A stretch of 64,000 nt of DNA. Source: DATFTE01 sp963802575 (lineage in GTDB: Bacteria; Acidobacteriota; Terriglobia; Terriglobales; Acidobacteriaceae). The translations under genes were made by a program, and so were the position numbers. How positions within the stretch are numbered: position 1 is the first letter of the stretch; each line of letters begins with the position of its first letter. Of this stretch, positions 52,822-61,732 are shown in pieces. The notes beneath the pieces are model-generated. The model was given only the letters and a program-made list of their open reading frames with translations. It had not been told where the DNA came from and searched no databases. The stretch spans positions 124,001 to 188,000 of the forward strand of contig CAWDJF010000004.1 in assembly GCA_963802575.1 (NCBI GenBank), read 5' to 3'.

Positions 52822-53137
52822 AACGCCTCCTTAAATTTTGGCCCTTAAAGTTGTGGACAGGTCGGCGTGCCCTTCGCTTTCAAGATCGCCTCAAACCCGG
52901 CCTTCCCTTGATCGAACCGTTCTCACCTGTAGCTAAGGCAAGCGTGTGGCCATATAATCCAGGGCATCGTTGTCTGCTTCCGTCTGCGCCACAACGTACT
53001 GATCCGACGTAGTTTGTGATTTAATCTCGAACTCTGGCCCGAATTCGGGAAGCTGGCTTTAGCTCTCATTGCTAACCCAACGGTTAGCGGAGGCTACCCT
53101 CACGGTTAATCACATTGAGTGCTCGGGGCGTACGTCC
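52822..53137. other. Divergent intergenic region
   Basis: About 316 bp between the secreted protein and the sigma54-type activator. It holds a TATAAT at 52954-52959 on the plus strand without a clear -35, and no coding frame. No sigma54-type GG-N10-GC element was found. Confidence 0.4.
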
Positions 53138-55060
53138 ATGAATCCTAGAGTTGTCGGCATTGCCGGTCCGTTCCAGGGGATGACCTTCCCCTTACCAGGC
53201 GGAGAAGTGTCCATCGGGCGTGATCCCGCGAATCATCTCTGCATCTCCGACAAGTCGTTGTCCCGGCGACACTGCCTGATTGTCGGTAGCGGCGAGACGT
53301 TTGTCGTGCGGGACTTGCGGAGCCGCAACGGCACGCTCTTGAACGGCGTACCAGTGGAAGAAGAGCCGCTCCGGCACGGCGACCAGATTTCCGTGGGTGA
53401 GTCGGTCGTCGTATTCCTGATTCACTCCGACGAAACTCATCTCGAGCGAAGTACCGTGGTCTTCGCCGATACGGCCGAGCTGGGCGGCGCTCCGGTGATG
53501 CTCCGCCAGGAAGACGCCGTGTACCTGCAGCAGGAAACAGAAGTGCGCGGAGTGGATCCAGCGCGGCAGGCGCGAGATCTGGATGCGCTGCTCAAGATTT
53601 CCACCGGGATCGGCCACATTCGCGATCGCGAATCCCTGCAATGGCAACTGTTGGGACTCGTCTTCGATGTAGTGCCGGCGGACTGCGGCGCAGTCCTGCT
53701 CACCGACAGTGTCGACGAATTCGAATCGGCAGTCGCCTGGGATCGGGTGCTGGGCCCGGCACATCCCGTGCGCGTCAGTCGAACCGTGGTGCGTCGGGTT
53801 CTTCAGGAGCGGGTGGGCCTGGTGGTCAGCGACGTCTCCTCCGATAAGACCCTGCGCTCGGTGCAGACCCTCAAAGATTTGCAGGTGCGTTCCCTGCTCT
53901 GCGTCCCGCTGCTCTCGAGGGACACAGCGTTGGGTGCGATTTACCTGGACAGCCGGAGTTCGACGGAGCATTTCGACGAGAGCCATCTTCAGGTAATGAC
54001 GGCCGTGGCTGGGATCGCAACGTTGGCGCTCGATAATGTGAAGCACTGGGAACAGTTGCTGCAAGAGAATAGCGACCTTCGCGCGGAAATGAATCTGGAG
54101 CACAACATGGTGGGCTCCAGTCCAAGAATTCGCGAGGTTTTCGAGTTCATTCGGCGGGTCGCGCCGACCGACTCGACGGTGTTGATCGAAGGTGAAAGCG
54201 GCACCGGAAAAGAGTTGGTGGCTCGAGCTATCCACCGCAACAGTCCGCGAGCGGAGCGGCCCTTTGTGGCTATCAACTGCGCAGCCATCACCGAGAGTTT
54301 GCTGGAAAGCGAGCTCTTCGGACACGAGCGAGGAGCCTTCACCGGCGCTCACGCGCAAGTAAAGGGAAAGATGGAAGTCGCCGATGGTGGGACGCTGTTC
54401 CTCGACGAAGTCACGGAACTTGCCGTTGGCCTGCAGGCGAAGCTGCTGCGCGTGCTGCAAGAGCGCGAGTTCGAGCGCGTCGGCGGAACCCGGGCGATCA
54501 AGCTGAATGTCCGACTGGTGGCCGCCACCAACCGGAAACTCGAGAAAGCGGTAGAAGCAGGAGCCTTCCGCAAAGACCTTTATTACCGGTTGAATGTGGT
54601 GGCATTGACCATGCCAGCCCTGCGGGACCGCAGGGACGACATCCTGCAGCTGGCCGAGCACTTTATTGCCAAGACTTGCCGGAAATCGGGATCGCGAGCC
54701 AAGGCGGTTTCAGCAGACGCGCGTGCCTGCCTGCAGACCTACGATTGGCCGGGAAATGTACGGGAGCTTGAGAACGCGATCGAAAGAGCGCTCGTGCTGG
54801 GGACGAGCGATGTCATCCTTCCTGACGACCTGCCCGACACCATTGTCGAATCTGCACTCCCTGCGCCGTCAGTTCACGCCAAGTATCACGGCGCGCTGAA
54901 AGAGACGAAGAAGCAGCTCATTCTGCAGGCGTTACAGCAGGCCAACGGAAATTACATCGAAGCCGCCAAGATTCTCGAGATGCACCCCAATTCCCTGCTG
55001 CGGCTGATTCGCAATCTGGACCTGAAAGCGGCGGCGAAATCGAGCCTGCCTCCGACGTAG
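53138..55060 (+). CDS. Sigma54-dependent transcriptional activator, FHA-GAF-AAA-Fis
   Basis: A regulator of about 640 residues. An N-terminal FHA domain (about 1-90: VSIGRDPANHLCISDKSLSRRHC, RSRNGTLLNGVPV) should bind phosphothreonine; then a GAF domain (about 140-300); a sigma54 interaction AAA+ domain (Walker A GESGTGKELVARAIH, GAFTGA in GHERGAFTGAH, Walker B GGTLFLDEVTEL); and a C-terminal Fis-type HTH (LQQANGNYIEAAKILEMHP). The FHA domain suggests control by a serine/threonine kinase outside the window. ATG 53138 is the start of the FHA sequence; a longer form from 53069 lacks a ribosome site. Target genes not evident. Confidence 0.93.
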   Translation: MNPRVVGIAGPFQGMTFPLPGGEVSIGRDPANHLCISDKSLSRRHCLIVGSGETFVVRDLRSRNGTLLNGVPVEEEPLRHGDQISVGESVVVFLIHSDETHLERSTVVFADTAELGGAPVMLRQEDAVYLQQETEVRGVDPARQARDLDALLKISTGIGHIRDRESLQWQLLGLVFDVVPADCGAVLLTDSVDEFESAVAWDRVLGPAHPVRVSRTVVRRVLQERVGLVVSDVSSDKTLRSVQTLKDLQVRSLLCVPLLSRDTALGAIYLDSRSSTEHFDESHLQVMTAVAGIATLALDNVKHWEQLLQENSDLRAEMNLEHNMVGSSPRIREVFEFIRRVAPTDSTVLIEGESGTGKELVARAIHRNSPRAERPFVAINCAAITESLLESELFGHERGAFTGAHAQVKGKMEVADGGTLFLDEVTELAVGLQAKLLRVLQEREFERVGGTRAIKLNVRLVAATNRKLEKAVEAGAFRKDLYYRLNVVALTMPALRDRRDDILQLAEHFIAKTCRKSGSRAKAVSADARACLQTYDWPGNVRELENAIERALVLGTSDVILPDDLPDTIVESALPAPSVHAKYHGALKETKKQLILQALQQANGNYIEAAKILEMHPNSLLRLIRNLDLKAAAKSSLPPT

Positions 55061-55208
55061 CTTCGAGAGTCCTTTGTCCTAGAGACAATCGCGTCCCTGC
55101 CCAAACCTGCAATCATTTGTTAGGATTACACACCCTGTCATTCGTCGTTACAGCCAGAATCTGCTAAGCGGCTCTGAAAAGCCTTCACGACACGAAAGGT
55201 GGTTTGTC

Positions 55209-56636
55209 TTGCGGAAAAGATCTCTTCTTGCCGTAGCCCTGCTATTGCTCTGCGTATCCAGCGCGTCGCTGGCGCAGACACTGCAGAAACTCGTTCACCA
55301 GCCGCCCGATGGCGCCGGCATCGGCTTCCTTCTGACCGACGGCACCTGTCTTTTCCAAGGCAACGCCGAGTCGGATTGGTGGTTACTTACACCCGACAAC
55401 ACCGGCAGTTATCTCAACGGAACCTGGAAGAAGGTTGGCAGCCTGCAATCCGGCTACGTGCCTGATGCCTTCGCTTCCGCCGTTTTTGCTGACGGACGAG
55501 CCGTTATCGTCGGCGGCGAATATAACAACGGCGCATTTACACTCACCAATCAGGGCGCGGTTTACGATCCCAGCACCGCGACCTGGACGGCCCTGACGCC
55601 TCCAAGTTTCTGGCCCTGGATCGGAGACTCGCCGTCCGTCATACTGCCCAACGGCAAGTACCTGGTCGGAGACAAGCTCGTAACACAGGGGGCGGAACTG
55701 GATCCCAAGACCCTGACCTGGAAGAAGGTTGGCTACGCGGGCAAAGCGGATTTCAACGCGGAAGAGGGCTGGACGCTGATGCCTGACGGCACGGTTCTTA
55801 CGTACGACGTGAAGGATGCTCCGAACTCGGAGATCTACACTCCGTCGACCGGCTCATGGGCGACTGCTGGCAGCACGATCGTAGACCTGCATTCCATTAA
55901 TCCCGAATGCATTCCTTATGGCGGAAAGCATTGCTATCCCGCGCCGGGAGAAGTCGGCCCTGGCGTGCTGCGTCCCGATGGAACTGTTTTCGCAACAGGC
56001 AGCTTAGCGACGGGCGCGACGACAGGACATACGTCCGTCTATTCTCCCGTTACCAAGGGCTGGACCCCCGGACCCGACTTTCCCAACGGTGATAATGCTG
56101 GTGACTCGTTTGCGGCGCTGCTGACCAGCGGCAACGTCCTGGTGCTGGGCAATAGCGGACGTCTGTACGAGTTCGACGGAACCAATTTCACCGCGGGGCC
56201 GTTCGCCTCGGGTAGTCTGATGGTGCTGCCGACCGGGCAGGTGATTGTTGCTGGATCGACCGTGCAACTCTACAACTCAACCGGTACCTACAATCCTTCA
56301 TGGGCGCCCACTATCAAAACAGTCCCGAGCACCGTAACACACGGAATGACCTACCAGATCACGGGAACCCAGTTCAACGGGCTGTCGCAAGCGGCCGCGT
56401 TCGGAGACGAGTTCCAGACCGCGACCAACTATCCCCTGGTGCGGATCACCAATACCAGCACTGGACACGTCTTCTACGCCAAGACACACGATCACAGCAC
56501 GATGGGAGTGGCGACGGGCAGCAAGACTGTTTCCACGAACTTCGACGTTCCCACGGGAATTGAGACCGGAGCCAGCACCCTGGTGGTGGTGGCCAACGGT
56601 ATTCCTTCGGCGGCTGTCAACATCACGGTTAACTAA
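55209..56636 (+). CDS. Secreted Kelch/galactose-oxidase-like protein
   Basis: A 475-residue secreted protein. Signal peptide LLAVALLLLCVSSASLAQ, then Kelch-like repeats typical of six- or seven-bladed propellers (AVFADGRAVIVGGEYNNG, WTLMPDGTVLTYDVKD, GVLRPDGTVFATGS, ALLTSGNVLVLGNSG), and a C-terminal Ig-like domain of the galactose-oxidase-associated kind (GMTYQITGTQFNGLSQAAAFGDE). The copper ligands of galactose oxidase cannot be identified with confidence, so enzymatic activity is uncertain. Start is TTG 55209 with AAAGGTGG upstream, and a strong terminator follows. Confidence 0.85.
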   Translation: MRKRSLLAVALLLLCVSSASLAQTLQKLVHQPPDGAGIGFLLTDGTCLFQGNAESDWWLLTPDNTGSYLNGTWKKVGSLQSGYVPDAFASAVFADGRAVIVGGEYNNGAFTLTNQGAVYDPSTATWTALTPPSFWPWIGDSPSVILPNGKYLVGDKLVTQGAELDPKTLTWKKVGYAGKADFNAEEGWTLMPDGTVLTYDVKDAPNSEIYTPSTGSWATAGSTIVDLHSINPECIPYGGKHCYPAPGEVGPGVLRPDGTVFATGSLATGATTGHTSVYSPVTKGWTPGPDFPNGDNAGDSFAALLTSGNVLVLGNSGRLYEFDGTNFTAGPFASGSLMVLPTGQVIVAGSTVQLYNSTGTYNPSWAPTIKTVPSTVTHGMTYQITGTQFNGLSQAAAFGDEFQTATNYPLVRITNTSTGHVFYAKTHDHSTMGVATGSKTVSTNFDVPTGIETGASTLVVVANGIPSAAVNITVN

Positions 56637-56657
56637 CAGACACGCAGCATCACTTCA

Positions 56658-56698
56658 CCGCGCCCGACCGGAAGTTCCGGCGGGCGCGGTTTCTTTTT
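56658..56698 (+). terminator. Intrinsic terminator after Kelch-like gene
   Basis: CCGCGCCCG pairs perfectly with CGGGCGCGG, with an inner GGAA/TTCC pairing, followed by TTTCTTTTT. Confidence 0.9.
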
Positions 56699-56712
56699 GG
56701 GTACGATGCCGA

Positions 56713-56808
56713 TTACAGTGCGCCGCGAAGGCCGAGCACGATGGTGCCGAGAAACACAGTGTAGTAAACGGCGACGAGCATCCAGGCGGCGATTCTTTCG
56801 TAAAGCAT
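56713..56808 (-). CDS. Possible small membrane protein of 31 residues
   Basis: A 31-codon frame encodes MLYERIAAWMLVAVYYTVFL and a short tail with another hydrophobic stretch, one or two membrane segments. GAAGG lies nine bases before the ATG at 56808. It is the only credible frame in the 530-bp gap after the Kelch-like gene, and no family is known. Confidence 0.35.
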   Translation of the reverse strand: MLYERIAAWMLVAVYYTVFLGTIVLGLRGAL

Positions 56809-57032
56809 GGGGGATACCTTCAGTTGCGAGCGATCCAACCAATCCCAGGCAGGATCACCTCTTGAGTTGCTGTGGGCATTTCACCCCGATTTGGCCTAGT
56901 CCACAAGGGCACGGCGGTACCGGCGCGGAGTGTCCGGATGGACGCGCAGGGTGCTGGTTACCGGGCTAGCTGACACCAGCGGTGTTGCTGACGCGCAATG
57001 CAGCCTGCGTCTGCAAGGAGATTTGCTCATTT

Positions 57033-57137
57033 GACGTCATCCTGAGCCCGAGAGGGCGAAGGATCTGGCGTGCAGCCACTCGAGTCTGGCTCCCTTGCAC
57101 TGCGCGCCAGATCCCTCGCTCCGCTCGGGATGACGTC
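57033..57137. repeat. Long imperfect inverted repeat
   Basis: GACGTCATCCTGAGCCCGAG on the left and its near reverse complement at 57121-57137 flank inner arms with GGATCTGGCG and CGCCAGATCC. The element spans about 105 bp between the small ORF and the M28 gene. Such CCTGAGC..GGATCT palindromes are a common extragenic repeat type in Acidobacteria. Confidence 0.65.
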
Positions 57138-57168
57138 CAATTTAGATGTCAAAGAAGAAGAATCCCGC

Positions 57169-58857
57169 CTACTGGCTTTTCATTCTTGCGGCTTCGAACT
57201 CGTCGCCTTTCTCCCAGCCGACGAGTTTCGGCATAGTGGCGGCTTGCCATCCCAGAGCGAAGCCAAAACGGGCCATCACAGCATCTCCCGTGAAATCCAT
57301 GTCGGCATGGTATTCGTCGCTCGGCTGATGATAGTGCTTCGAGGTGTACTCTTCGGCCTGTTGCAGTCCCCAGGCAGCATCGTGTCCTTTGTATTTCGTG
57401 CCTTCATTGATGGAGAAGGCCGGAATACCCACGCGGGCGAGGCTGAAGTGATCGGAGCGGTAGTAGTGTCCGGCTTCGGGGCGGGAGTCGGGACGAATCG
57501 CCAGACGGAATTCTTTCGCCATCGCTTCCACCGTCGGGTAAAAGGTGGTGCGCTCAGAGCCCGAAACTTCGACTTCTTCCGGGGAACCCAGCGGAGGCAC
57601 ATCGTCGTAATTCAAATCGAGCGTGATCTTTCCAGAGGGAATGGGCGGATGCTTGCCGAGATATTCCGAACCCAATAACCCTTGCTCTTCCGCAGTCACG
57701 GAAGCAAATAAGATGGAGCGTCGCGGCTTCTGCGCCGACAGCGTATAAACACGCGCGATCTCAAGCACGATGCCGCATCCAGTAGCGTTATCGTTGGCAC
57801 CGTTGTAGATGTTGTCACCGGACATGTCAGGACGAATTCCCAGGTGATCGTAGTGCGCGCTGTACATTACGGCTTCGTTTTTCAACTTCGGATCCGAGCC
57901 GGGCAGCATGGCCACGACATTGTTCGACTGGAACGGGCGAATCTGGCTGACGATATGCGCCTTCAACTTGGCTTGCAGCGCCACCGGATGGAAGTCACGT
58001 GAATTCGCGTCGGCCATGAGCTTGGTGATATCCATTCCTGAGGTTGCGGCGATCTGGCGAGCGACGTCCAACTGCACCCAGGAAGCAACTTTCAACTTAG
58101 GCTGACCTTCAAGCTTGAGAAACGATTTCTCGCCCGAGTTCGAGTTGCGAACGACCTCCCAGGGATAGCTGGCCATCTCCGTCTGGTGAATCAGGATCGC
58201 GCCAACCGCACCCTTGCGCGCTGCTTCTTCGTACTTGTAGACCCAGCGTCCGTAGAACGTGAGTGCGCGGCCTTTGAAAAACTTGATGTCACTGGAGGGC
58301 GGCTCGTTGACCAGCATTAGCAGGACTTTGCCCTTCACGTCGACGCCCTTGTAGTCGTCCCAGTTGTATTCAGGAGCTTCAATTCCATAGCCAACGTAGA
58401 CGATGTCGGCGTCGACATCGGATTCAGGCTGCTGTGTCTCGTTGAAAGCGACGTAGTCCGTGAGTGGCTTCAAATCGATAGACGAACCGCTCGTGGGAAC
58501 AACGGAAAAAGTCGTTTGCGGCAATGTAGTGACGCCGACCATCGGCACCTTCTGCATGTAGGTGCCGTTGTCGCCGGCAGGCTTCAATCCATCGAGAGCA
58601 AACTGGGTCGCGATGTATTCAGCGGCGATGTCACCGCCGCGCTGCCCGGTGCCGCGCCCTTCGAGCAAATCGCTGGCCAGAAACTTCACGTGAGCGCGAA
58701 TGCGTTCGGGATCGATCTTCTGCATGGCGGCAATCGCCGCGCCGGGAAGATGCGCCGCGGCTAGAGTATTTCCGGATGACGTTCTGCGGCCGGTCTGGGC
58801 AAACATAAAGGTCTGGAGCAACACGAGCAACAAATAGAAAAGAACACTCTTTCGCAT
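57169..58857 (-). CDS. Secreted M28 family zinc aminopeptidase with PA domain
   Basis: A 562-residue peptidase. Signal peptide VLFYLLLVLLQTFMFAQ; an inserted PA-like domain (about 125-270); and the M28 core with zinc ligands in YSAHYDHLG, NGANDNATGCG and TAEEQGLLGSEYLG, then LDLNYDDVPP and KHYHQPSDEY. It should release N-terminal amino acids in the periplasm or outside. ATG 58857. No neighbours of related function except the other secreted proteases in the window. Confidence 0.93.
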   Translation of the reverse strand: MRKSVLFYLLLVLLQTFMFAQTGRRTSSGNTLAAAHLPGAAIAAMQKIDPERIRAHVKFLASDLLEGRGTGQRGGDIAAEYIATQFALDGLKPAGDNGTYMQKVPMVGVTTLPQTTFSVVPTSGSSIDLKPLTDYVAFNETQQPESDVDADIVYVGYGIEAPEYNWDDYKGVDVKGKVLLMLVNEPPSSDIKFFKGRALTFYGRWVYKYEEAARKGAVGAILIHQTEMASYPWEVVRNSNSGEKSFLKLEGQPKLKVASWVQLDVARQIAATSGMDITKLMADANSRDFHPVALQAKLKAHIVSQIRPFQSNNVVAMLPGSDPKLKNEAVMYSAHYDHLGIRPDMSGDNIYNGANDNATGCGIVLEIARVYTLSAQKPRRSILFASVTAEEQGLLGSEYLGKHPPIPSGKITLDLNYDDVPPLGSPEEVEVSGSERTTFYPTVEAMAKEFRLAIRPDSRPEAGHYYRSDHFSLARVGIPAFSINEGTKYKGHDAAWGLQQAEEYTSKHYHQPSDEYHADMDFTGDAVMARFGFALGWQAATMPKLVGWEKGDEFEAARMKSQ

Positions 58858-59109
58858 CTGCAGGGCTCCTGCCGAAAGGCAAAGATGATGACGGGAACGT
58901 TCTATTGTACGGGATGAATTTGAAATCTGCGGTGGGCGGAGTCATCCGCTAGTGAAGTTTCAGACCGACACTTCCGTTCCATGATGGCCCGCGCACCATT
59001 ACTGAAGTAAGCCAAAACCCACGTTTTCTGCTGCGACTGGACCAACCGCTCCGCTACTCTCGGGCCGACGCCACCTGTCTGCGTGACAGCGGGGGTGTGG
59101 AACGGAAAC

Positions 59110-60246
59110 GTGAATTTTCTAGCCTTGGCGGTTTTGTCAGGACAAGACAATCTCTGGCTGTACGCCAGCGTCGGCGGCGCCGCGGGAATTTATTTGTTTT
59201 ATCGCGGCTTTCGCACGCTGCAGCAGAGACGGCTCATTCTCGACACACCGGCTTCTAAAATTCGCAGCGCCTCGATGGGGCTGGTAGAAGTCAGCGGACT
59301 TGCGGTCGGGCCTTATACCATCCCTGCCCCGGTAACCGGCGTCCCTTGTTACTTCCATCGCACGATTGCCTGGCAATTGAAACAGGCGGGCAAGAACAAG
59401 GAATGGCAAAAGGTCGCGGAAGAGAGCATGCATGTGCCGTTCTTTCTCGACGACAACACTGGCCGGGTGTTAGTGGATCCGCAAGGCGCGGAGATGGACA
59501 TTCATCGTGACTTCCACCAGGAATACAGCGGCTCGTTTTTCGGCAGCAATGATGACGTGCCGGCTAACGTGCTCAACTTCCTTACTCGTCACGGCGTAAG
59601 CGACGACCACAAACTCCGAGTCGACGAATATTGCGTCAAGCCGAAAAATGCGCTCTTCATCCTCGGAACCTTGGCGACGAACCCCGGTATTAAAGCGAGT
59701 GCCACGCCTACGCGCAGCACCACCACCGGCACTTCAAGGTTGAGCACTGTGGAACTAGGATTGCCGACTTTGATCGCGGACAGGCCAGAGCGAAGCCTGA
59801 GTTACAACACCAACGTCGCGGTGCACCGAACGGTGGTTGTGAATACCGTCAAAGACGGTGTGGCGCAGGAAGTCATCCGGCTTTCGAGCGACGCCAAGCA
59901 AGGGAGCGCAGCCGACATGACCCAACAAGGAAAGATTGCCGCGGCGTTGACCAAGGCTGGGATTACGAGCCCGGCAGCCTGGGCCGTGGCAGGAGCGGCC
60001 ACTGGGACGGCCACCGCTCCCAGCAATGGCACGGTTGCCACGACAGATCCGTCACAGGAGTTTGAAACCTCTCCACCCGTCGTATTGATGAAAGGCAACC
60101 ATCAGACAGCATTCCTTATTTCGTGGCGTAGCCAGAGAGAAATCGTCAGTTCGTTGGGATGGAAATCGACTGCCATGATCTGGGGCGGTCCGGCGCTGAC
60201 TCTCGGTTGCTTGTACTACGTGTTCGCACACTTTGGATGGTTATAG
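59110..60246 (+). CDS. GIDE-domain membrane protein
   Basis: A protein of about 378 residues with an N-terminal membrane segment (LYASVGGAAGIYLFYRGF) and a GIDE domain (about 45-200): TPASKIRSASMGLVEVSG, VPCYFHRTIAWQL and FFLDDNTGRVLVDPQGA. A second membrane segment is at the very C-terminus (MIWGGPALTLGCLYYVF). The GIDE domain is named after a mitochondrial E3 ligase but bacterial members lack a RING finger, and there is none here. GTG 59110 follows GGAACGGAA; GTG 59083 would add nine residues. The LemA gene follows with nine bases between, a recurrent bacterial GIDE-LemA pairing. Function unknown, probably envelope related. Confidence 0.8.
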   Translation: MNFLALAVLSGQDNLWLYASVGGAAGIYLFYRGFRTLQQRRLILDTPASKIRSASMGLVEVSGLAVGPYTIPAPVTGVPCYFHRTIAWQLKQAGKNKEWQKVAEESMHVPFFLDDNTGRVLVDPQGAEMDIHRDFHQEYSGSFFGSNDDVPANVLNFLTRHGVSDDHKLRVDEYCVKPKNALFILGTLATNPGIKASATPTRSTTTGTSRLSTVELGLPTLIADRPERSLSYNTNVAVHRTVVVNTVKDGVAQEVIRLSSDAKQGSAADMTQQGKIAAALTKAGITSPAAWAVAGAATGTATAPSNGTVATTDPSQEFETSPPVVLMKGNHQTAFLISWRSQREIVSSLGWKSTAMIWGGPALTLGCLYYVFAHFGWL

Positions 60247-60255
60247 GAGAATCGA

Positions 60256-60825
60256 ATGAATACCGTGATTCTGGCCGGCTTTGTTTTCGCGATCGTGGGC
60301 CTGCTTTGGTACATGACGACGATCTACAACGGTTTGATCGCCCTCAAGAACGACATCGACAAGGCCTGGGCCAACATTGACGTGATGCTCAAGCAGCGCC
60401 ACGACGAACTCAGCAAGCTGCTCGACGTTTGCAAAGGCTACATGGACTACGAGCGCGACACGCTGCAGAAGATCACACAGGCACGCAGCATGTATCAGCA
60501 GGCGAAGACGGTCGACCAGAAAGCCCAGGCCGACCAAAGCATGACCTCAGCTCTGCGCGGGTTCTTCGCCGTCGCTGAGAATTATCCTGAGCTGAAGGCC
60601 AACAGCAACTTCCAGCAGCTTCAGAAACGCATCACGGAACTGGAAAGTCAGATCGCCGACCGGCGCGAGTTCTATAACGATTCCGTCAACACTTTCAACA
60701 TCCGTATTCAGCAGATCCCCGACACTTTCGTGGCGTCGTTCATGAGCCTGCGTCCGCGCGAGATGTTCAAAGTCGAAGAAGGGGACAAGAGCGATGTGAA
60801 GATGGCATTCGGAGCCAGCGCCTAG
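60256..60825 (+). CDS. lemA: LemA family protein
   Basis: A 189-residue protein with an N-terminal membrane helix (VILAGFVFAIVGLLWYMTT) and a helical bundle, all typical of LemA: YNGLIALKNDIDKAWANIDV, LKQRHDELSKLLDVCKGYM, YERDTLQKI and the C-terminal PDTFVASFM. LemA proteins are widely conserved, function unresolved. The ATG at 60256 has AGGAGAATCG upstream. It shares an operon with the GIDE gene. Confidence 0.93.
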   Translation: MNTVILAGFVFAIVGLLWYMTTIYNGLIALKNDIDKAWANIDVMLKQRHDELSKLLDVCKGYMDYERDTLQKITQARSMYQQAKTVDQKAQADQSMTSALRGFFAVAENYPELKANSNFQQLQKRITELESQIADRREFYNDSVNTFNIRIQQIPDTFVASFMSLRPREMFKVEEGDKSDVKMAFGASA

Positions 60826-60914
60826 AGCGTTGCCCAGCAACCGAACCAGCTTACTAACCTTATGGCACACTCCCGTACCTTACGACGGTCGAAGCCGTCC
60901 AGTAGAATGACAGC

Positions 60915-61685
60915 GTGAACGACGCGGTTCGCATTGGGATTCTGGGCGACTTTAACCTCGACTTCCGGTCCCATCACGCCACCAACGACTCTCTGCAACA
61001 TGCGGCAGCCAAGCTTGAGATCAAGCTTGAGTCGCAATGGATTCCCACGCCTTCTCTGGTTCAGCCGAACGCCCTGAAGACTCTCGAAAGCTTTGATGGG
61101 ATATGGGCGGCGCCCGGCAGTCCCTATAAAAGCATGGAAGGGATGCTCAAAGGCATTGAGTTTGCGCGGAAGCGGGATTGGCCATTTCTGGGGACTTGTG
61201 GCGGCTTTCAATACGCGCTGATCGAGTGCGCCCGCAACGTGCTGGGCATCAAAGATGCCGATACGGCGGAGAATAATTCGGGATCGAAAAACGTCATCGT
61301 GTATCCCGTGGCCTGCGCCGTTCCTGACCAGAAGAAGGGAGCGCCGAAGCTGTCAGGAGTGGTGCCTGAAATCCGCCTGCGCCCCGGGTCTTACTTACAA
61401 AGTTTTTACGGGAAAGACGTGGTGAAGGAAGAGTTCTTCTGTAATTTTGAGGTAAATCCCGAATATGAGTGGGCTGCGATCGAAGCTGGATTCCCCGTGG
61501 CAGCCCGCGGAGCCAAGGGCGAGATTCGAGCCATCGAATCTCCGACGCATCGCTTCTTCATCGCGACGTTGTATCAGCCACAGCTGTCATCGAAAAAGGA
61601 CGATCCCCATCCGCTCATTCTCGCGTTCGTGCAGAACGCAGCGGATTGGGGAAAGAAGAAGCTGGACGACAGCGTCCTGGAGTAG
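60915..61685 (+). CDS. CTP synthase C-terminal-related amidotransferase-like protein
   Basis: A 256-residue protein equal to a stand-alone class I glutamine amidotransferase domain like that of CTP synthase. The nucleophile elbow is FLGTCGGFQYALIE (C95). At the place of the catalytic His-Glu, where QFHPE is usual, it reads ATLYQPQL (Q221, Q223), so glutamine hydrolysis is doubtful. NCBI has a family named CTP synthase C-terminal region-related (seleno)protein that this resembles from memory; here a normal Cys codon is used. GTG 60915 has no strong ribosome site. It follows lemA by 89 bp. Confidence 0.82.
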   Translation: MNDAVRIGILGDFNLDFRSHHATNDSLQHAAAKLEIKLESQWIPTPSLVQPNALKTLESFDGIWAAPGSPYKSMEGMLKGIEFARKRDWPFLGTCGGFQYALIECARNVLGIKDADTAENNSGSKNVIVYPVACAVPDQKKGAPKLSGVVPEIRLRPGSYLQSFYGKDVVKEEFFCNFEVNPEYEWAAIEAGFPVAARGAKGEIRAIESPTHRFFIATLYQPQLSSKKDDPHPLILAFVQNAADWGKKKLDDSVLE

Positions 61686-61700
61686 CGAAGCTCAACCCCA

Positions 61701-61732
61701 GACTTCGGACATCAGACCTCGGACCTCAGGCC
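61701..61732. repeat. Short ACCTCAGACCTCGG-type repeat
   Basis: GACTTCGGACATCAGACCTCGGACCTCAGG matches the pattern of the tandem repeat at 41401-41448. It overlaps the end of msrB and supplies its TGA stop codon on the minus strand. Confidence 0.5.

Noticed and set aside
53192..54661. 489-codon open frame on the minus strand
   Set aside because: Antisense to the FHA-GAF-sigma54 activator with all domain motifs intact on the plus strand; no features of its own.
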